The notes under the pieces: generated by a model
What the model saw: only the letters and a program-made list of their open reading frames with translations
Database searches by the model: none
What the model was told of the DNA's origin: nothing
NCBI RefSeq assembly: GCF_001679045.1
Contig: NZ_LYCK01000013.1
Span: 1-64,000, forward strand
Direction: 5' to 3'
From: Haemophilus haemolyticus
Lineage (GTDB): Bacteria > Pseudomonadota > Gammaproteobacteria > Enterobacterales > Pasteurellaceae
DNA: 64,000 nt
Shown here: in pieces, positions 50,791 through 61,647 of the stretch
Numbering within the stretch: the first letter of the stretch is position 1
Layout of the letters: every line of letters starts with the position of its first letter
Made by a program: the position numbers and the translations under genes

Positions 50791-51921
50791 ATGAAAAAAT
50801 ATTTCTTGTCATTATTTGCCTTACCTATTTTTTGCTTTGCTCAAGAAGAACCCATAAATCCCGCATTACTTGGATTAGGTCAGGCTTTCTTTTTTGATAA
50901 ATCACTTTCACACAATAAAACACAGAGTTGTTCTACTTGCCATATGCCTGCAGCTGCTTTTGCGGATTTACGTGAAAATGATATCGATAAAATGGTTTCG
51001 CAAGGTGATGATCCGACAAAGTTTGGTAATCGCAATACACCAACGGCCATTTATGCAAAATATTCCCCTGATTTTCATTTCGATGAAAAAATTAAGGATT
51101 ATGTTGGCGGCCAATTTTGGGATGGTCGAGCAAAACATTTAGCTGAGCAGGCGGGGGGGCCTCCACTCAATCCTGTTGAAATGGGCATGAAAGACAAAGC
51201 CAGTGTGGTAAAACGTATTGCCGAAAATCAGGCAGTAAAAGATTACATTACCAAGCATTGGGGCGAGGAAATTTGGCAAGATGATGAGAAAATTTATGCC
51301 ATTATGGAACAGGCACTTGCTGCATTTCAGCAATTAGATTTGTTTGCTCAATTCAGTTCTAAATATGACCGCACTTTGGCTGGGCAAGATAAATTTACTG
51401 ACCAAGAAGCATTAGGCGAGGCGTTATTTTTTGATAAAGAAAAAACAACTTGCAGTAATTGCCATCAAATGAATGAAAAAGATCATCGTGAAGAAACTTT
51501 TACAAATTATCGTTATTTCAATCTTGGTGTGCCGAAAAATGAGACGTTGATTGCTCATAATAAATTAGGCGAAGATTGGGTGGATAATGGATTGTTAGAT
51601 AATCCAATGGTGAAAGGTGATATCGCTCAAAAGGGCAAATTTAAAGTACCGACATTGCGTAATGTCGCCGTTACCGCACCTTATATGCATAACGGCGTAT
51701 TTAAAGAGCTGCGTACTGTATTATTATTTTTAGATAGCCATAATAATCCTGAGCGTAAGATAAATCCTGAAACGGGTAAACCTTGGTCGGCAGCAGAATA
51801 TGCGCCAACAATAAGCCATAGCGATCTTAAAGGTAAACCGCTTACTGATGCAGAAATTGATGCGTTGGAAGCATTTTTGAAAACGTTGACTGATGCAGCC
51901 TATGATAAGAGCGGTGAATAA
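50791..51921 (+). CDS. Di-haem cytochrome c peroxidase, periplasmic
   Basis: 376 residues. Signal peptide YFLSLFALPIFCFA, then two haem c motifs: CSTCH (47-51) and CSNCH (221-225). Family landmarks are GQFWDGRAK, NPVEMGM and KVPTLRNVAVTAPYMHNG. It reduces hydrogen peroxide in the periplasm with electrons from cytochrome c, or belongs to the related MauG group. Placement opposite norB suggests a joint role in microaerobic or nitrosative stress. Confidence 0.92.
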   Translation: MKKYFLSLFALPIFCFAQEEPINPALLGLGQAFFFDKSLSHNKTQSCSTCHMPAAAFADLRENDIDKMVSQGDDPTKFGNRNTPTAIYAKYSPDFHFDEKIKDYVGGQFWDGRAKHLAEQAGGPPLNPVEMGMKDKASVVKRIAENQAVKDYITKHWGEEIWQDDEKIYAIMEQALAAFQQLDLFAQFSSKYDRTLAGQDKFTDQEALGEALFFDKEKTTCSNCHQMNEKDHREETFTNYRYFNLGVPKNETLIAHNKLGEDWVDNGLLDNPMVKGDIAQKGKFKVPTLRNVAVTAPYMHNGVFKELRTVLLFLDSHNNPERKINPETGKPWSAAEYAPTISHSDLKGKPLTDAEIDALEAFLKTLTDAAYDKSGE

Positions 51922-52001
51922 GGTAATTTCACCGCACTTAAAGCTAAAATTTAACTCACATTTCTATGTTACAATTTACGGCATCATGTTAAGGGGGATA
52001 T

Positions 52002-53576
52002 ATGTCAGAGAATTTGTGGCTTTTTAGCTTGTTAGCAATCGTTGTTCTATTGATTTTATTGCTTATTCTGCGCCAGCAAAAATATACACATCTTCATCAA
52101 GAATTATCGAAAACGACTCAAGATTACAATCAGCTTGCTAGTAAATTTGATGAACTTAGCAGCATCAAAAATCAGCTAGAGCAGCAAGCCATCAAAGCTC
52201 AAACAGAAAACCAAGGCTTGTTAGTTAGACTCAATGAGCGTGATGAAAAAATTCATTATCTCACTCAAGAACTGGATGAGGAACAATCTCGCCATTCCGC
52301 CATAGCGGAGCAAATTACCGCATTAAAAGAACGCTTCGGGATCGCTTCTGCGCAAGCTGAAAGTTTGAATGCCCAGTTGCAACATAGCCAAAGCCAGTTA
52401 TCTCGTAAAGAACAGGAGCAACAACATTTAACCGAAAAATTGACCGCACTTTCTCAAGAATTAACAGGATTAAAAACAACGTTAGCTGAAAAAGAAAAAC
52501 ATTTTTCCGAGCAACAACAAAACTTTGAACAATCCAAACAGCAATTGGGTGTGGAATTTCAAAATCTAGCCAATCGGATTTTGGATGAAAAAAGTCGATC
52601 ATTTAGTCAATCAAATCAAACTGCCTTGGAAACGTTGCTCAAGCCTTTCCGAGAGCAAATTGAAGGTTTCCAAAAACGTGTCAATGAAATTCACTCCGAA
52701 TCCGTGAAAGGTAATGCAGGCTTGGAAGCTGAAATTAAAAAAGTGCTGGAAATTGGTCTGAATATGTCGCAAGAGGCGAGTAATTTAACTTCTGCGTTGA
52801 AAGGCGAAAAGAAAACGTTAGGCAACTGGGGCGAAGTGCAATTAGAACGAGCGTTGCAACTGGCTGGGCTTGAAGAAAATGTGCATTACCGAGCCCAAGC
52901 ACATTTTAAAGATGAACAAGGTGGGCGCAATTACCCTGATTTTGTGTTGAATTTACCTGATGAAAAACACTTAATTATCGACAGCAAAATGTCGTTGGTG
53001 GCTTATGAAAGTGCGGTAAATTCTGACGATGATTTTGAACGTGAGCGTTTACTCAAAGAACATATTTCTGCATTAAAAACCCATATTAACGATCTGCATA
53101 AAAAAGATTACAGTAATCTTATTGGCATGCGTAGCCCGAATTTTGTTCTTATGTTTATTGCGGTGGAGCCCGCATATATTGAGGCTTTAAAATCCGATCC
53201 TGCTTTATTTAATTACGGTTATGAACGTAATGTTATTATGGTCTCTCACACTACGTTAATGCCGATTTTACGTACCGTAGCAAACCTCTGGCGCATCGAA
53301 CGCGGTAATGCCGAGGCAAAAGAAATCGCTGAAAAAGCGGGTGAAATTTATAACCAAATTTGCTTGGTCGCTGAACGTTTAAGTAAGCTCGGCAATACGC
53401 TTTCCACCGTCAGCAATCAATACAACAGCACAGTAACCGCACTTGTTGGCCAACAAGGTTTAGTTGGCAAAGTCGAACGATTTAAAACCCTTTCCGCAAA
53501 AGCGAATAAAACGATGCCAGAAGTGGAGGTATTGAATAATCAACTGGATTTGGCTAGGTTGGATACGTTGAACTAA
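52002..53576 (+). CDS. rmuC: RmuC family protein
   Basis: 524 residues. One N-terminal membrane helix (LWLFSLLAIVVLLILLLILR), a long coiled coil to about residue 190, then the RmuC domain with NWGEVQLERALQLAGL, YPDFVLNLPDEKHLIIDSKM and RSPNFVLMFIAVEPAYIEAL. The domain is related to restriction-endonuclease folds. In E. coli RmuC limits short-inverted-repeat recombination; the biochemical role is unresolved. AAGGGGG precedes the ATG. Confidence 0.92.
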   Translation: MSENLWLFSLLAIVVLLILLLILRQQKYTHLHQELSKTTQDYNQLASKFDELSSIKNQLEQQAIKAQTENQGLLVRLNERDEKIHYLTQELDEEQSRHSAIAEQITALKERFGIASAQAESLNAQLQHSQSQLSRKEQEQQHLTEKLTALSQELTGLKTTLAEKEKHFSEQQQNFEQSKQQLGVEFQNLANRILDEKSRSFSQSNQTALETLLKPFREQIEGFQKRVNEIHSESVKGNAGLEAEIKKVLEIGLNMSQEASNLTSALKGEKKTLGNWGEVQLERALQLAGLEENVHYRAQAHFKDEQGGRNYPDFVLNLPDEKHLIIDSKMSLVAYESAVNSDDDFERERLLKEHISALKTHINDLHKKDYSNLIGMRSPNFVLMFIAVEPAYIEALKSDPALFNYGYERNVIMVSHTTLMPILRTVANLWRIERGNAEAKEIAEKAGEIYNQICLVAERLSKLGNTLSTVSNQYNSTVTALVGQQGLVGKVERFKTLSAKANKTMPEVEVLNNQLDLARLDTLN

Positions 53577-53594
53577 GATAATTTCAAATAATTT

Positions 53595-53635
53595 ATTCTC
53601 CGATTGAATGTGAATTTGGTCGGAGAATTTTTTAT
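53595..53635 (+). terminator. Terminator after rmuC
   Basis: ATTCTCCGA (53595-53603) pairs with TCGGAGAAT (53620-53628), followed by TTTTTTATTTTA. Confidence 0.83.
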
Positions 53636-53655
53636 TTTATCTAATCAAAAAATTT

Positions 53656-53671
53656 TGTGATTAATATCTCA
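53656..53671. promoter_or_regulatory. CRP-like site upstream of rbs
   Basis: TGTGA-TTAATA-TCTCA, one mismatch from TGTGA-N6-TCACA, flanked by AAATT/AAATTT as in strong CRP sites. It lies about 90 bp before rbsD. The rbs operon is CRP-activated in E. coli. Confidence 0.7.
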
Positions 53672-53720
53672 AATTTGAAATTTCTCAGTTGTTTTTCTGT
53701 TTTTGTTCTTTATATTTATC

Positions 53721-53740
53721 TTATCGAAACGTTTCGATAA
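53721..53740. promoter_or_regulatory. RbsR operator
   Basis: TTATCGAAACGTTTCGATAA, a perfect 20-bp palindrome with the CG-centred GAAACGTTTC core typical of RbsR and related LacI proteins. It lies 19 bp before rbsD and would block initiation when RbsR is ribose-free. rbsR is the last gene of the operon. Confidence 0.85.
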
Positions 53741-53759
53741 AGGTGGATAGAGGAAATAT

Positions 53760-54179
53760 ATGAAAAAAACGATGTTATTAAATGCACAACTTTCTCGTTG
53801 TATCGCTTCTCTTGGTCACACAGAAAGTTTGACGATTTGTGATGCGGGGCTTCCTATTCCATTAAGTGTGGAACGTATAGATCTGGCCTTAACTGCGGGA
53901 GTGCCAAGTTTTTTACAAACTTTAGATACAGTGATCACTGAGATGTATGTCGAGCGAGTAGTGATTGCTGAAGAAATTAAAGAAAAAAATCCTGAAATTT
54001 TTACCGCACTTTTATCTAAACTTAGTCAAATTGAGACTAATCAAGGTAATAAGCTTCAGATAGAGTTTGTATCCCATGAAACTTTTAAAAAATATACACA
54101 CCAAAGCAAAGCGATTGTTCGAAGTGGTGAGTGTTCTCCTTATGCTAATGTAATTTTATATTCTGGTGTGCCATTTTAA
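53760..54179 (+). CDS. rbsD: D-ribose pyranase
   Basis: 139 residues, the same as E. coli RbsD. The catalytic His lies in [19 protein letters not shown], and the C-terminus ends [16 protein letters not shown]. It interconverts pyranose and furanose forms of ribose before RbsK. First gene of rbsDACBKR, with GAGGAAATAT upstream. Confidence 0.96.
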   Translation: MKKTMLLNAQLSRCIASLGHTESLTICDAGLPIPLSVERIDLALTAGVPSFLQTLDTVITEMYVERVVIAEEIKEKNPEIFTALLSKLSQIETNQGNKLQIEFVSHETFKKYTHQSKAIVRSGECSPYANVILYSGVPF

Positions 54180-54192
54180 TTTAGGTGAAATT

Positions 54193-55674
54193 ATGGAAAC
54201 CTTACTTAAAATTTCTGGCATTGATAAATCTTTCCCTGGTGTGAAGGCTTTAAGTAATGCCAGTTTATCAGTTTATTCTGGTCGAGTTATGGCATTGATG
54301 GGTGAAAATGGTGCAGGTAAATCGACTTTGATGAAGGTGCTTACTGGTATTTATTCTAAAGATGCTGGCACTATTGAGTATCTCAGTAAGGAAGTGACCT
54401 TTAAAGGCCCAAAAGAATCACAAGAGGCGGGTATTAGTATTATTCACCAAGAGCTGAATTTGGTCGACAATCTCACGATTGCTGAAAACATTTTCCTTGG
54501 TCGTGAGTTTAAAACCTCATGGGGGGCAATTAATTGGCAAAAAATGTATACCGAGGCAGATAAACTGTTAGCTCGTTTAGGTGTAACCCATAGTAGTAAA
54601 AAATTATGCTCAGAACTTTCTATTGGTGAACAGCAGATGGTTGAGATTGCAAAAGCACTCAGTTTTGAATCTAAAGTAATCATTATGGATGAACCAACGG
54701 ATGCATTAACCGATACTGAAACAGAGTCTTTATTTAATGTTATTCGTGAACTTAAAGCTGAAAATCGTGGCATTGTTTATATTTCCCATCGTTTAAAAGA
54801 AATTTTTCAGATTTGCGATGATGTAACGGTTCTGAGAGATGGGCAATTCATTGGTGAGCGTGCAGTAGCTGATATTGTTGAAGATGATTTAATTGAAATG
54901 ATGGTAGGGCGTCGCTTAGATGAACAATACCCACACTTGGCACGAGAAAAAGGTGAATGTGTGTTGAGTGTAGAGCATCTGAGTGGTAGTGGCATTGATG
55001 ATGTTTCATTTACGCTTAATGCTGGCGAGATTGTGGGCGTTTCCGGTTTAATGGGAGCAGGAAGAACGGAGCTTGGAAAGTTACTTTACGGCGCATTACC
55101 AAAAACAAGCGGTAAAGTGCGGTTAAAAAATCAGGATATTGAGAATCACACCCCGCAAGATGGTTTAGATAATGGTATCGTGTATATATCCGAAGATCGT
55201 AAAGGTGATGGCCTAATTTTAGGCATGTCGGTAAAAGAAAATATGTCGCTAACATCTCTCGATCATTTTTCTAACAGAGGCAATATTCGCCATCAAGCAG
55301 AAAAAATGGCAGTCGATGATTTTATTTTGATGTTTAATATTAAGACCCCTAGTCGTGATCAACAGGTGGGTTTACTGTCTGGTGGAAATCAACAAAAAGT
55401 GGCAATTGCTCGTGGATTAATGACTCGTCCAAATGTGTTGATTTTAGATGAACCTACTCGTGGTGTAGATGTTGGTGCTAAGAAGGAAATTTACCAACTT
55501 ATTAATGAGTTTAAGAAGGATGGTTTGAGTATTTTGATGATTTCATCGGATATGCCAGAGGTGCTTGGTATGAGTGATCGAGTGTTGGTAATGCGTGAAG
55601 GTAAAATTAGTGCAGAATTTTCTCGTGAAGAGGCAACACAAGAAAAGTTATTAGCAGCAGCTATTGGTAAATAA
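54193..55674 (+). CDS. rbsA: Ribose ABC transporter, ATP-binding protein
   Basis: 493 residues from the ATG at 54193 (GGTGAAATT upstream). Two fused ABC domains: the first has Walker [10 protein letters not shown], signature [13 protein letters not shown] and Walker [12 protein letters not shown]; the second has the degenerate [12 protein letters not shown] and [15 protein letters not shown] with [11 protein letters not shown]. It powers ribose uptake with RbsC and RbsB. Its start lies 13 bp after the rbsD stop. Confidence 0.96.
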   Translation: METLLKISGIDKSFPGVKALSNASLSVYSGRVMALMGENGAGKSTLMKVLTGIYSKDAGTIEYLSKEVTFKGPKESQEAGISIIHQELNLVDNLTIAENIFLGREFKTSWGAINWQKMYTEADKLLARLGVTHSSKKLCSELSIGEQQMVEIAKALSFESKVIIMDEPTDALTDTETESLFNVIRELKAENRGIVYISHRLKEIFQICDDVTVLRDGQFIGERAVADIVEDDLIEMMVGRRLDEQYPHLAREKGECVLSVEHLSGSGIDDVSFTLNAGEIVGVSGLMGAGRTELGKLLYGALPKTSGKVRLKNQDIENHTPQDGLDNGIVYISEDRKGDGLILGMSVKENMSLTSLDHFSNRGNIRHQAEKMAVDDFILMFNIKTPSRDQQVGLLSGGNQQKVAIARGLMTRPNVLILDEPTRGVDVGAKKEIYQLINEFKKDGLSILMISSDMPEVLGMSDRVLVMREGKISAEFSREEATQEKLLAAAIGK

Positions 55675-55686
55675 GAGTAGGTAAGT

Positions 55687-56658
55687 ATGATGAAAAATGA
55701 AACATCTAATTTTCAAATAGGAAGATTTTTGATTGAACAGCGTTCTTTTATTGCGTTGATTATTCTTATCGCAATTGTATCAGTGATTAATCCTGATTTT
55801 TTTAGCGTAGATAATATTTTGAATATTTTACGTCAAACTTCAGTTAATGCGATTATTGCAGTTGGGATGACCTTTGTTATCTTAATTGCGGGAATAGATC
55901 TTTCTGTTGGATCTGTATTGGCATTGACTGGTGCTATTGCAGCCTCAATGGTAAGTATTGAATTGCCTATTTTTTTAGTAGTGCCTGTTGTTTTATTGAT
56001 TGGAACACTTCTTGGTGGTGTAAGTGGTGTAATTGTTGCAAAAGGAAAAGTTCAGGCTTTTATTGCTACCTTGGTTACCATGACCTTACTGCGTGGTATA
56101 ACAATGGTTTATACAGATGGTCGTCCTATTACGACAGGTTTCTCTGATAATGCGGATATATTTGCTGGTATTGGTACTGGATATTCCTTAGGTATTCCGG
56201 TACCAATTTGGATTATGAGCGCTGTGTTTGCAGTAGCTTGGTATATTTTGAAACACACACCAATCGGTCGCTATATTTATGCTTTAGGTGGAAATGAGGC
56301 GGCGACCCAACTTTCTGGTATTAACGTCAATAAAATCAAAGTATTTGTTTTTGCGGTGAGTGGTTTCCTTTCTGCATTAGCAGGTTTAATTGTTACTTCA
56401 CGTTTATCCTCTGCACAACCGACAGCTGGTGTATCTTATGAATTGGATGCTATTGCTGCTGTTGTTGTTGGGGGAACAAGTTTGATGGGTGGTAAAGGTC
56501 GTGTAATGGGAACCCTCATTGGCGCATTAATCATTGGTTTTTTAAATAATGCATTAAATTTATTAGATATTTCATCTTACTATCAGATGATAGCAAAAGC
56601 GTTGGTTATTTTGGTTGCCGTTTTAGCCGATAACTATCTTGGTACGAAAAAACTGTAA
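55687..56658 (+). CDS. rbsC: Ribose ABC transporter, permease
   Basis: 323 residues and about 8-10 membrane segments. It is close to E. coli Rbs[39 protein letters not shown] and [18 protein letters not shown]. It forms the channel for RbsB-delivered ribose. The alternative start one codon later (MKNETS) is possible. The C-terminal end lies 19 bp before the rbsB ATG. Confidence 0.96.
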   Translation: MMKNETSNFQIGRFLIEQRSFIALIILIAIVSVINPDFFSVDNILNILRQTSVNAIIAVGMTFVILIAGIDLSVGSVLALTGAIAASMVSIELPIFLVVPVVLLIGTLLGGVSGVIVAKGKVQAFIATLVTMTLLRGITMVYTDGRPITTGFSDNADIFAGIGTGYSLGIPVPIWIMSAVFAVAWYILKHTPIGRYIYALGGNEAATQLSGINVNKIKVFVFAVSGFLSALAGLIVTSRLSSAQPTAGVSYELDAIAAVVVGGTSLMGGKGRVMGTLIGALIIGFLNNALNLLDISSYYQMIAKALVILVAVLADNYLGTKKL

Positions 56659-56677
56659 TTCACTTCAAGGAGAAATT

Positions 56678-57556
56678 ATGAAAAAACTAACCGCTCTTAC
56701 TTCTGCTGTATTATTAGGTTTGGCTGTTACTGGTTCAGCATCTGCACAAGACACGATCGCTTTAGCCGTGTCTACATTAGATAATCCATTTTTTGTCACA
56801 TTGAAAGATGGTGCCCAGAAAAAGGCTGATGAATTAGGTTATAAATTAGTCGTGCTTGATTCACAAAATGACCCAGCTAAAGAACTCGCTAATGTTGAAG
56901 ATTTAACAGTGCGTGGTGTAAAAGTACTATTGATTAATCCAACTGATTCTGAAGCTGTTGGCAATGCAGTGGCGATTGCAAACCGTAATCATATTCCAGT
57001 TATTACACTAGACCGTGGTGCAGCTAAAGGAAAAGTAGTAAGCCATATCGCATCTGACAATATAGCAGGCGGAAAAATGGCTGGGGATTTCGTTGCACAA
57101 AAATTAGGTGATGGAGCTAAGGTTATCCAACTTGAAGGTATTGCTGGTACATCTGCAGCGCGTGAACGAGGTGAAGGTTTTAAACAAGCCATCACTGCAC
57201 ATAAGTTTAATGTATTAGCTAGTCAGCCTGCGGACTTTGATCGTACAAAAGGTTTGAATGTAACGGAAAATTTGCTTGCCTCAAAAGGAGATGTACAGGC
57301 TATTTTTGCTCAAAATGATGAGATGGCATTAGGTGCATTACGGGCAATTAAAGCATCTAACAAAAAAGTCCTTGTTGTGGGATTTGATGGTACAGATGAT
57401 GGTGTTAAAGCGGTGAAAGGTGGAAAAATGGCTGCAACTATTGCACAACAACCTGATCTTATTGGTTCATTGGGTGTTGTTACAGCTGATAAAATCTTAA
57501 AAGGCGAAAAAGTGGAATCAAAAATTCCAGTAGATTTAAAAGTAATTAGTGAATAG
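56678..57556 (+). CDS. rbsB: D-ribose-binding periplasmic protein
   Basis: 292 residues from ATG 56678 after AAGGAGAAATT. Signal peptide [18 protein letters not shown], mature start near [18 protein letters not shown]. It binds ribose in the periplasm; ribose contacts in [19 protein letters not shown] and ERGEGF are present. A long hairpin follows the gene at 57576-57621. Confidence 0.96.
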   Translation: MKKLTALTSAVLLGLAVTGSASAQDTIALAVSTLDNPFFVTLKDGAQKKADELGYKLVVLDSQNDPAKELANVEDLTVRGVKVLLINPTDSEAVGNAVAIANRNHIPVITLDRGAAKGKVVSHIASDNIAGGKMAGDFVAQKLGDGAKVIQLEGIAGTSAARERGEGFKQAITAHKFNVLASQPADFDRTKGLNVTENLLASKGDVQAIFAQNDEMALGALRAIKASNKKVLVVGFDGTDDGVKAVKGGKMAATIAQQPDLIGSLGVVTADKILKGEKVESKIPVDLKVISE

Positions 57557-57575
57557 TTATTGCATCACTTTGTAT

Positions 57576-57621
57576 CTCCCCCTTGCTTATATGCGACAGA
57601 CTACATTAATGGCAGGGGGAG
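57576..57621 (+). promoter_or_regulatory. rbsB-rbsK intercistronic hairpin
   Basis: CTCCCCCTTGC (57576-57586) pairs with GGCAGGGGGAG (57611-57621) across a 24-nt loop, with one mismatch or wobble. No T-run follows, so it more likely protects the upstream rbsB mRNA from exonucleases, or attenuates, than ends transcription outright. It would let RbsB exceed RbsK and RbsR. Confidence 0.65.
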
Positions 57622-57691
57622 TTCCAGTTTCTTCAGATCCATGTCTCTTTCAATTTATAAAGACAAATTTTAATTGTTCAAGGAGTTTAAC

Positions 57692-58612
57692 ATGAACAAA
57701 AAACTCATCGTTCTTGGCAGTATTAATGCTGATCATGTGATTTCTGTTCCTTATTTTTCTAAGCCTGGCGAAACATTAACTGGTGATAATTACCAGCTTG
57801 TCTATGGTGGAAAAGGTGCAAATCAGGCGGTAGCTGCTGCTCGGTTAGGGGCAAATGTAGAGTTTATTGGCTGTGTTGGTTCTGATGTTATAGGTGAAAC
57901 AATGAAAAATGCATTTTCACAAGAGGGGATCGATACGACAAATATTCATTCTATTTCTCAAGAAATGACGGGAATGGCATTTATTCAAGTAGCCCAATCA
58001 GGTGAAAATAGCATCGTATTAGCTCGTGGAGCAAATGCACATTTAGATGAAAAATTGGTGCGGCATAGTGAAGCAAAAATTGCTCAATCTAATTATTTGT
58101 TAATGCAGTTAGAAACGCCTATTTCAGGTGTGGAGCTCGCTGCAAAAATTGCTCAAGAAAATGGTGTGAAAGTCGTACTAAATCCTGCGCCTGCGAGAGA
58201 TTTATCGGATACCTTATTAAGTATGATTGATATCATTACACCAAATGAAACAGAAGCTGAAATCCTTACTGGTGTACGAGTGAGCGATGAACAAAGTGCG
58301 CTGGAAGCTGCGCAAGTTTTCCATAAAAAAGGAATTGATTGTGTCATGATTACATTAGGTGAGAAAGGTGTATTTGTTAGCCAAAATGGTGAAACTCGTA
58401 TAATTAACGGTTTCCGTGTAAAAGCAGTAGATACAACGGCTGCGGGTGATACATTTAATGGTGGATTTGTTACAGCCTTGCTAGAAGGTCAATCCTTTGA
58501 AAAGGCCGTTAGATTTGGTCAGGCGGCAGCAGCGATTAGTGTAACACGTAAAGGCGCTCAACCATCTATTCCTACTCGTCAAGAAACATTAGAATTTCTG
58601 GCTCATGTTTAA
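57692..58612 (+). CDS. rbsK: Ribokinase
   Basis: 306 residues from ATG 57692 (AAGGAGTTTAAC upstream). PfkB family: N-terminal [31 protein letters not shown] and the C-terminal catalytic [17 protein letters not shown]. It phosphorylates ribose to ribose 5-phosphate, which enters the pentose phosphate pathway. rbsR follows after 26 bp. Confidence 0.96.
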   Translation: MNKKLIVLGSINADHVISVPYFSKPGETLTGDNYQLVYGGKGANQAVAAARLGANVEFIGCVGSDVIGETMKNAFSQEGIDTTNIHSISQEMTGMAFIQVAQSGENSIVLARGANAHLDEKLVRHSEAKIAQSNYLLMQLETPISGVELAAKIAQENGVKVVLNPAPARDLSDTLLSMIDIITPNETEAEILTGVRVSDEQSALEAAQVFHKKGIDCVMITLGEKGVFVSQNGETRIINGFRVKAVDTTAAGDTFNGGFVTALLEGQSFEKAVRFGQAAAAISVTRKGAQPSIPTRQETLEFLAHV

Positions 58613-58638
58613 AGTGCGGTCAATTTTTTAGGTGTTTT

Positions 58639-59652
58639 ATGGCAACAATGAAAGATATTGCTCGATTGGCGCAAGTATCTACGTCTACTGTTTCTCATGT
58701 GATTAATGGATCTCGTTTTGTCAGTGATGAAATTCGAGATAAGGTAATGCGTATAGTTGTTGAACTTAATTATACGCCTTCTTATATAGCTCGTAGCTTA
58801 AAGGTAAAAACGACAAAAACGATAGGGTTGCTTGTTACTGCGACTAATAATCCTTTTTTCTCTGAAGTTATGACTGGAGTGGAGCAATATTGTCAGAAAA
58901 ATCAATATAATCTCATTATTGCTACAACGGGTGGTGATTCCAAGCGTTTACAGCAAAATCTACAAACCTTAATACATAAACAAGTAGATGGTGTATTACT
59001 GATGTGTGGCGATAGTCGTTTTCAAGCCGATATGGAGCTTGCAGTATCTTTGCCTTTAGTTGTAATGGATTGGTGGTTTACTGAGTTAAATGCAGACAAA
59101 ATTCTAGAGAACTCAGAACGTGGCGGTTATCTTGCAACGAAATCTATGCTTGATGTGGGACACCAGAAAATTGGCATTATTACGGGTAATCTCAGAAAGT
59201 CAGTAGCTAAAAATCGTTTGCAGGGATATAAGAAAGCTTTGTCTGAAGCTAATATAGTTTTAAATCCCGATTGGATTGTAGAAAGTCATTTTGATTTTGA
59301 AGGAGGGATAGTTGGGGCGCAAAAACTGCTTGCGTTATCCGATAGACCGACGGCTATTTTCTGTTGTAGCGATACTATTGCTATTGGCGCTTATCAGGCA
59401 ATTCAGAATCAAGGTTTACGTATTCCGCAAGATATTTCTATCATGGGATACGATGATATTGAATTAGCTCGTTATCTTTTCCCTTCTTTATCTACAATCA
59501 GTCAACCTAAAGCTGAATTAGGTAAGCTTGCTGTTGAGACTTTATTGCAACGTATACAAGAACCCAATGAAAATTACCGCACTTTAGTGTTAGAACCGAC
59601 CTGTATTTTGAGAGAATCAATTTCCTCCCCTTCAAATGTAAAAATAAAATAA
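58639..59652 (+). CDS. rbsR: Ribose operon repressor RbsR
   Basis: 337 residues. LacI family with the N-terminal helix-turn-helix [20 protein letters not shown] and hinge [11 protein letters not shown], then a periplasmic-binding-like domain with [20 protein letters not shown]. The perfect palindrome upstream of rbsD at 53721 is its likely operator. Ribose should be the inducer. An uptake signal lies near the end at 59576. Confidence 0.94.
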   Translation: MATMKDIARLAQVSTSTVSHVINGSRFVSDEIRDKVMRIVVELNYTPSYIARSLKVKTTKTIGLLVTATNNPFFSEVMTGVEQYCQKNQYNLIIATTGGDSKRLQQNLQTLIHKQVDGVLLMCGDSRFQADMELAVSLPLVVMDWWFTELNADKILENSERGGYLATKSMLDVGHQKIGIITGNLRKSVAKNRLQGYKKALSEANIVLNPDWIVESHFDFEGGIVGAQKLLALSDRPTAIFCCSDTIAIGAYQAIQNQGLRIPQDISIMGYDDIELARYLFPSLSTISQPKAELGKLAVETLLQRIQEPNENYRTLVLEPTCILRESISSPSNVKIK

Positions 59653-59753
59653 GAATAACCCGATTTCTTTATTGCTATTTTCAAAAAAACTGCTATTTTC
59701 TTGCGGTTTTTTTTGTTTATTTAACCCACTGTTTAATTTAGGAATAAAATCTA

Positions 59754-60305
59754 ATGGAAGAAAACAAACCTGTTGATCCTTATGCGAAATATAACGAACA
59801 ATCGAATATTATCGCGAAAATAATTTTTGGTAGTCGCTGGTTGCAAGTACCGATTTATTTGGGTTTGATTGTCACCCTTGCGATCTACTCTTATAAGTTC
59901 ATTAAAGGCTTGTGGGCATTGGTGATTAATGTCAATGAGATGGATTCCAACACGATTATGTTGGGTGTGTTGAATTTGATTGATGTCGTGATGATAGCAA
60001 ACTTGCTTGTGATGGTGACTATCGGTGGCTATGAAATTTTTGTATCCAAACTGCGTACGCGTAATCACCCCGATCAGCCTGAATGGATGAGCCATGTAAA
60101 TGCGACGGTATTGAAGGTTAAACTTTCTATGTCTATTATCGGTATTTCATCTATCCATATGTTGCAAACCTTTGTGAACGCAAGTAATACACCAGAAAAA
60201 ACCATGATGTGGCAATTATTGTTACATTTGGGCTTTTTGGTGTCGGCAATTGCTTTGGCTTATACGGATAAAATTTTGTATAGCACAAGCCATAAAACGC
60301 ATTAA
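59754..60305 (+). CDS. yqhA: YqhA/UPF0114 family membrane protein
   Basis: 183 residues with four membrane segments ([75 protein letters not shown]). The family motif [16 protein letters not shown] is clear. Function unknown. It is slightly longer than the 164-residue E. coli protein. A bidirectional terminator follows. Confidence 0.88.
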   Translation: MEENKPVDPYAKYNEQSNIIAKIIFGSRWLQVPIYLGLIVTLAIYSYKFIKGLWALVINVNEMDSNTIMLGVLNLIDVVMIANLLVMVTIGGYEIFVSKLRTRNHPDQPEWMSHVNATVLKVKLSMSIIGISSIHMLQTFVNASNTPEKTMMWQLLLHLGFLVSAIALAYTDKILYSTSHKTH

Positions 60306-60332
60306 AAATTCACCGCACTTTATCTAAATATA

Positions 60333-60362
60333 AAAACGTCGTTCATGATTGAACGACGTTTT
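60333..60362. terminator. Bidirectional terminator, yqhA / tyrP
   Basis: Perfect 13-bp stem AAAACGTCGTTCA / TGAACGACGTTTT with a TGAT loop. Confidence 0.9.
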
Positions 60363-60406
60363 GTTTTATGGAGATTGGGAAGTGCGGTAGGTCTTCCTCT
60401 CGTTTT

Positions 60407-61608
60407 TTAGCCCACAACAAATGGCAAGTAACCCGCACGAATCGCAAATGGAATGGATGTAATGATTACGCCTAATACCAATACGATAATTAAAGTTAGA
60501 TTCCCCCCCATACTTTGTATGGCAAATTGGTGTGAGCTCGACGAGCTTTCCAAACAAGGCTAACTGGCAATACTACGGCATAGAATGCAAACATTTGGCC
60601 TGCGTAGCCTAGCGCTAAAATAAAACCTTCAGGATAGAAAAGCGCAAAGACGAGAGGTGGAATGAATGTCATTAAGCCAAGTGAGATACGCCCTGCGGAA
60701 ATATTAAAAGATCGTTTTAATAAATCTTCGATACATTCCAACAATCCAAGCCCTACGCCCAAGAAAGAAGTAACCAGCGCCAAAGTTGAGAATAATTTTA
60801 CCGCACCTGCGATCATGTTACTGCCAGTGATAGCAAGCGTTGCTTTTACTAAGCCATTTAAGGTGGCATCTTCTTTTAAGATTTGTAAAAACTCATTTTG
60901 TGTGAGCAAGCCATGAGTGGACATTTGCCACAAAATATAAGCGCAAAGGGTAATTGCGGAACCCGCTAAAATAGAAATACGTAATGCTTTCATGTTGCCG
61001 TCTAAGTATTTATTTAAACTTGGAATAGAACCGTGGAAACCAAATGCTGTGAAAAATACAGGGCTTGCAGAGATCATTAAAGCATTATCAATTGGCGTCG
61101 CCATTAAGTTATCAAATTTGATTTCTGGCAACATTAAGCTTAACACCACGGCAAAGGCTGCAAGCATCACAAAAAATAACACGCGATTAATTTTATCTAC
61201 GCTATGTGTGCCGATGACGATAAATGAACCGAAAATCACGGTAAATAATAAGATGCTAACTTTATCGCCAAAACTTTCTGGTAATAAATCTTTTAGTAGT
61301 GAACCGCCACCGCTGACATAGGCGGCAATTAATGCGTATAAGAAAATAATTAGCACTGCCGTAGCAATAATGCGTCCTGTTTTACCAAAATATTGTTCAG
61401 CGAGTGTACCGATACCCGCATCACTTTCCTCAGTTTGATAGAGCTCAACGAATAAAAGTGCACTAAAAGTTAATAATGCCCAAAGCCCTAATAATAAGAC
61501 TAAAGTAAAGCCGAATCCGATGCCGGCGGAAGTGAGTGGCATAGCCAACATCCCCGCGCCAATCATCGTACCGGCAACGAGAAGTGTGCTGCCTACAGTT
61601 TTGTTCAT
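60407..61608 (-). pseudogene. tyrP: Tyrosine-specific permease TyrP, frameshifted at a poly-G tract
   Basis: AroP/HAAAP-type aromatic amino-acid transporter. It starts MNKTVGSTLLVAGTMIGAGM at 61608 and follows TyrP/Mtr to residue 367 (NLPYKVWGG), where a run of seven G (plus-strand C 60503-60509) leads to a TAA at 60498-60496. Adding one G continues WGGNLTLIIVLVLGVIITS and on to a stop at 60409-60407, about 400 residues, the family's normal length. So the final membrane helix is lost. It may be a sequencing error or a slipped-strand (phase-variable) tract. Two TyrR boxes lie upstream. Confidence 0.88.
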
Positions 61609-61647
61609 GTTTGCTTCCTTATTGTGTAATAATAAATTTACGATGAT

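Noticed and set aside
60366-60557. 63-codon minus-strand frame at the tyrP end
   Set aside because: It is in a different frame from the true tyrP tail, which needs one added G; its cysteine-rich translation is a shadow.
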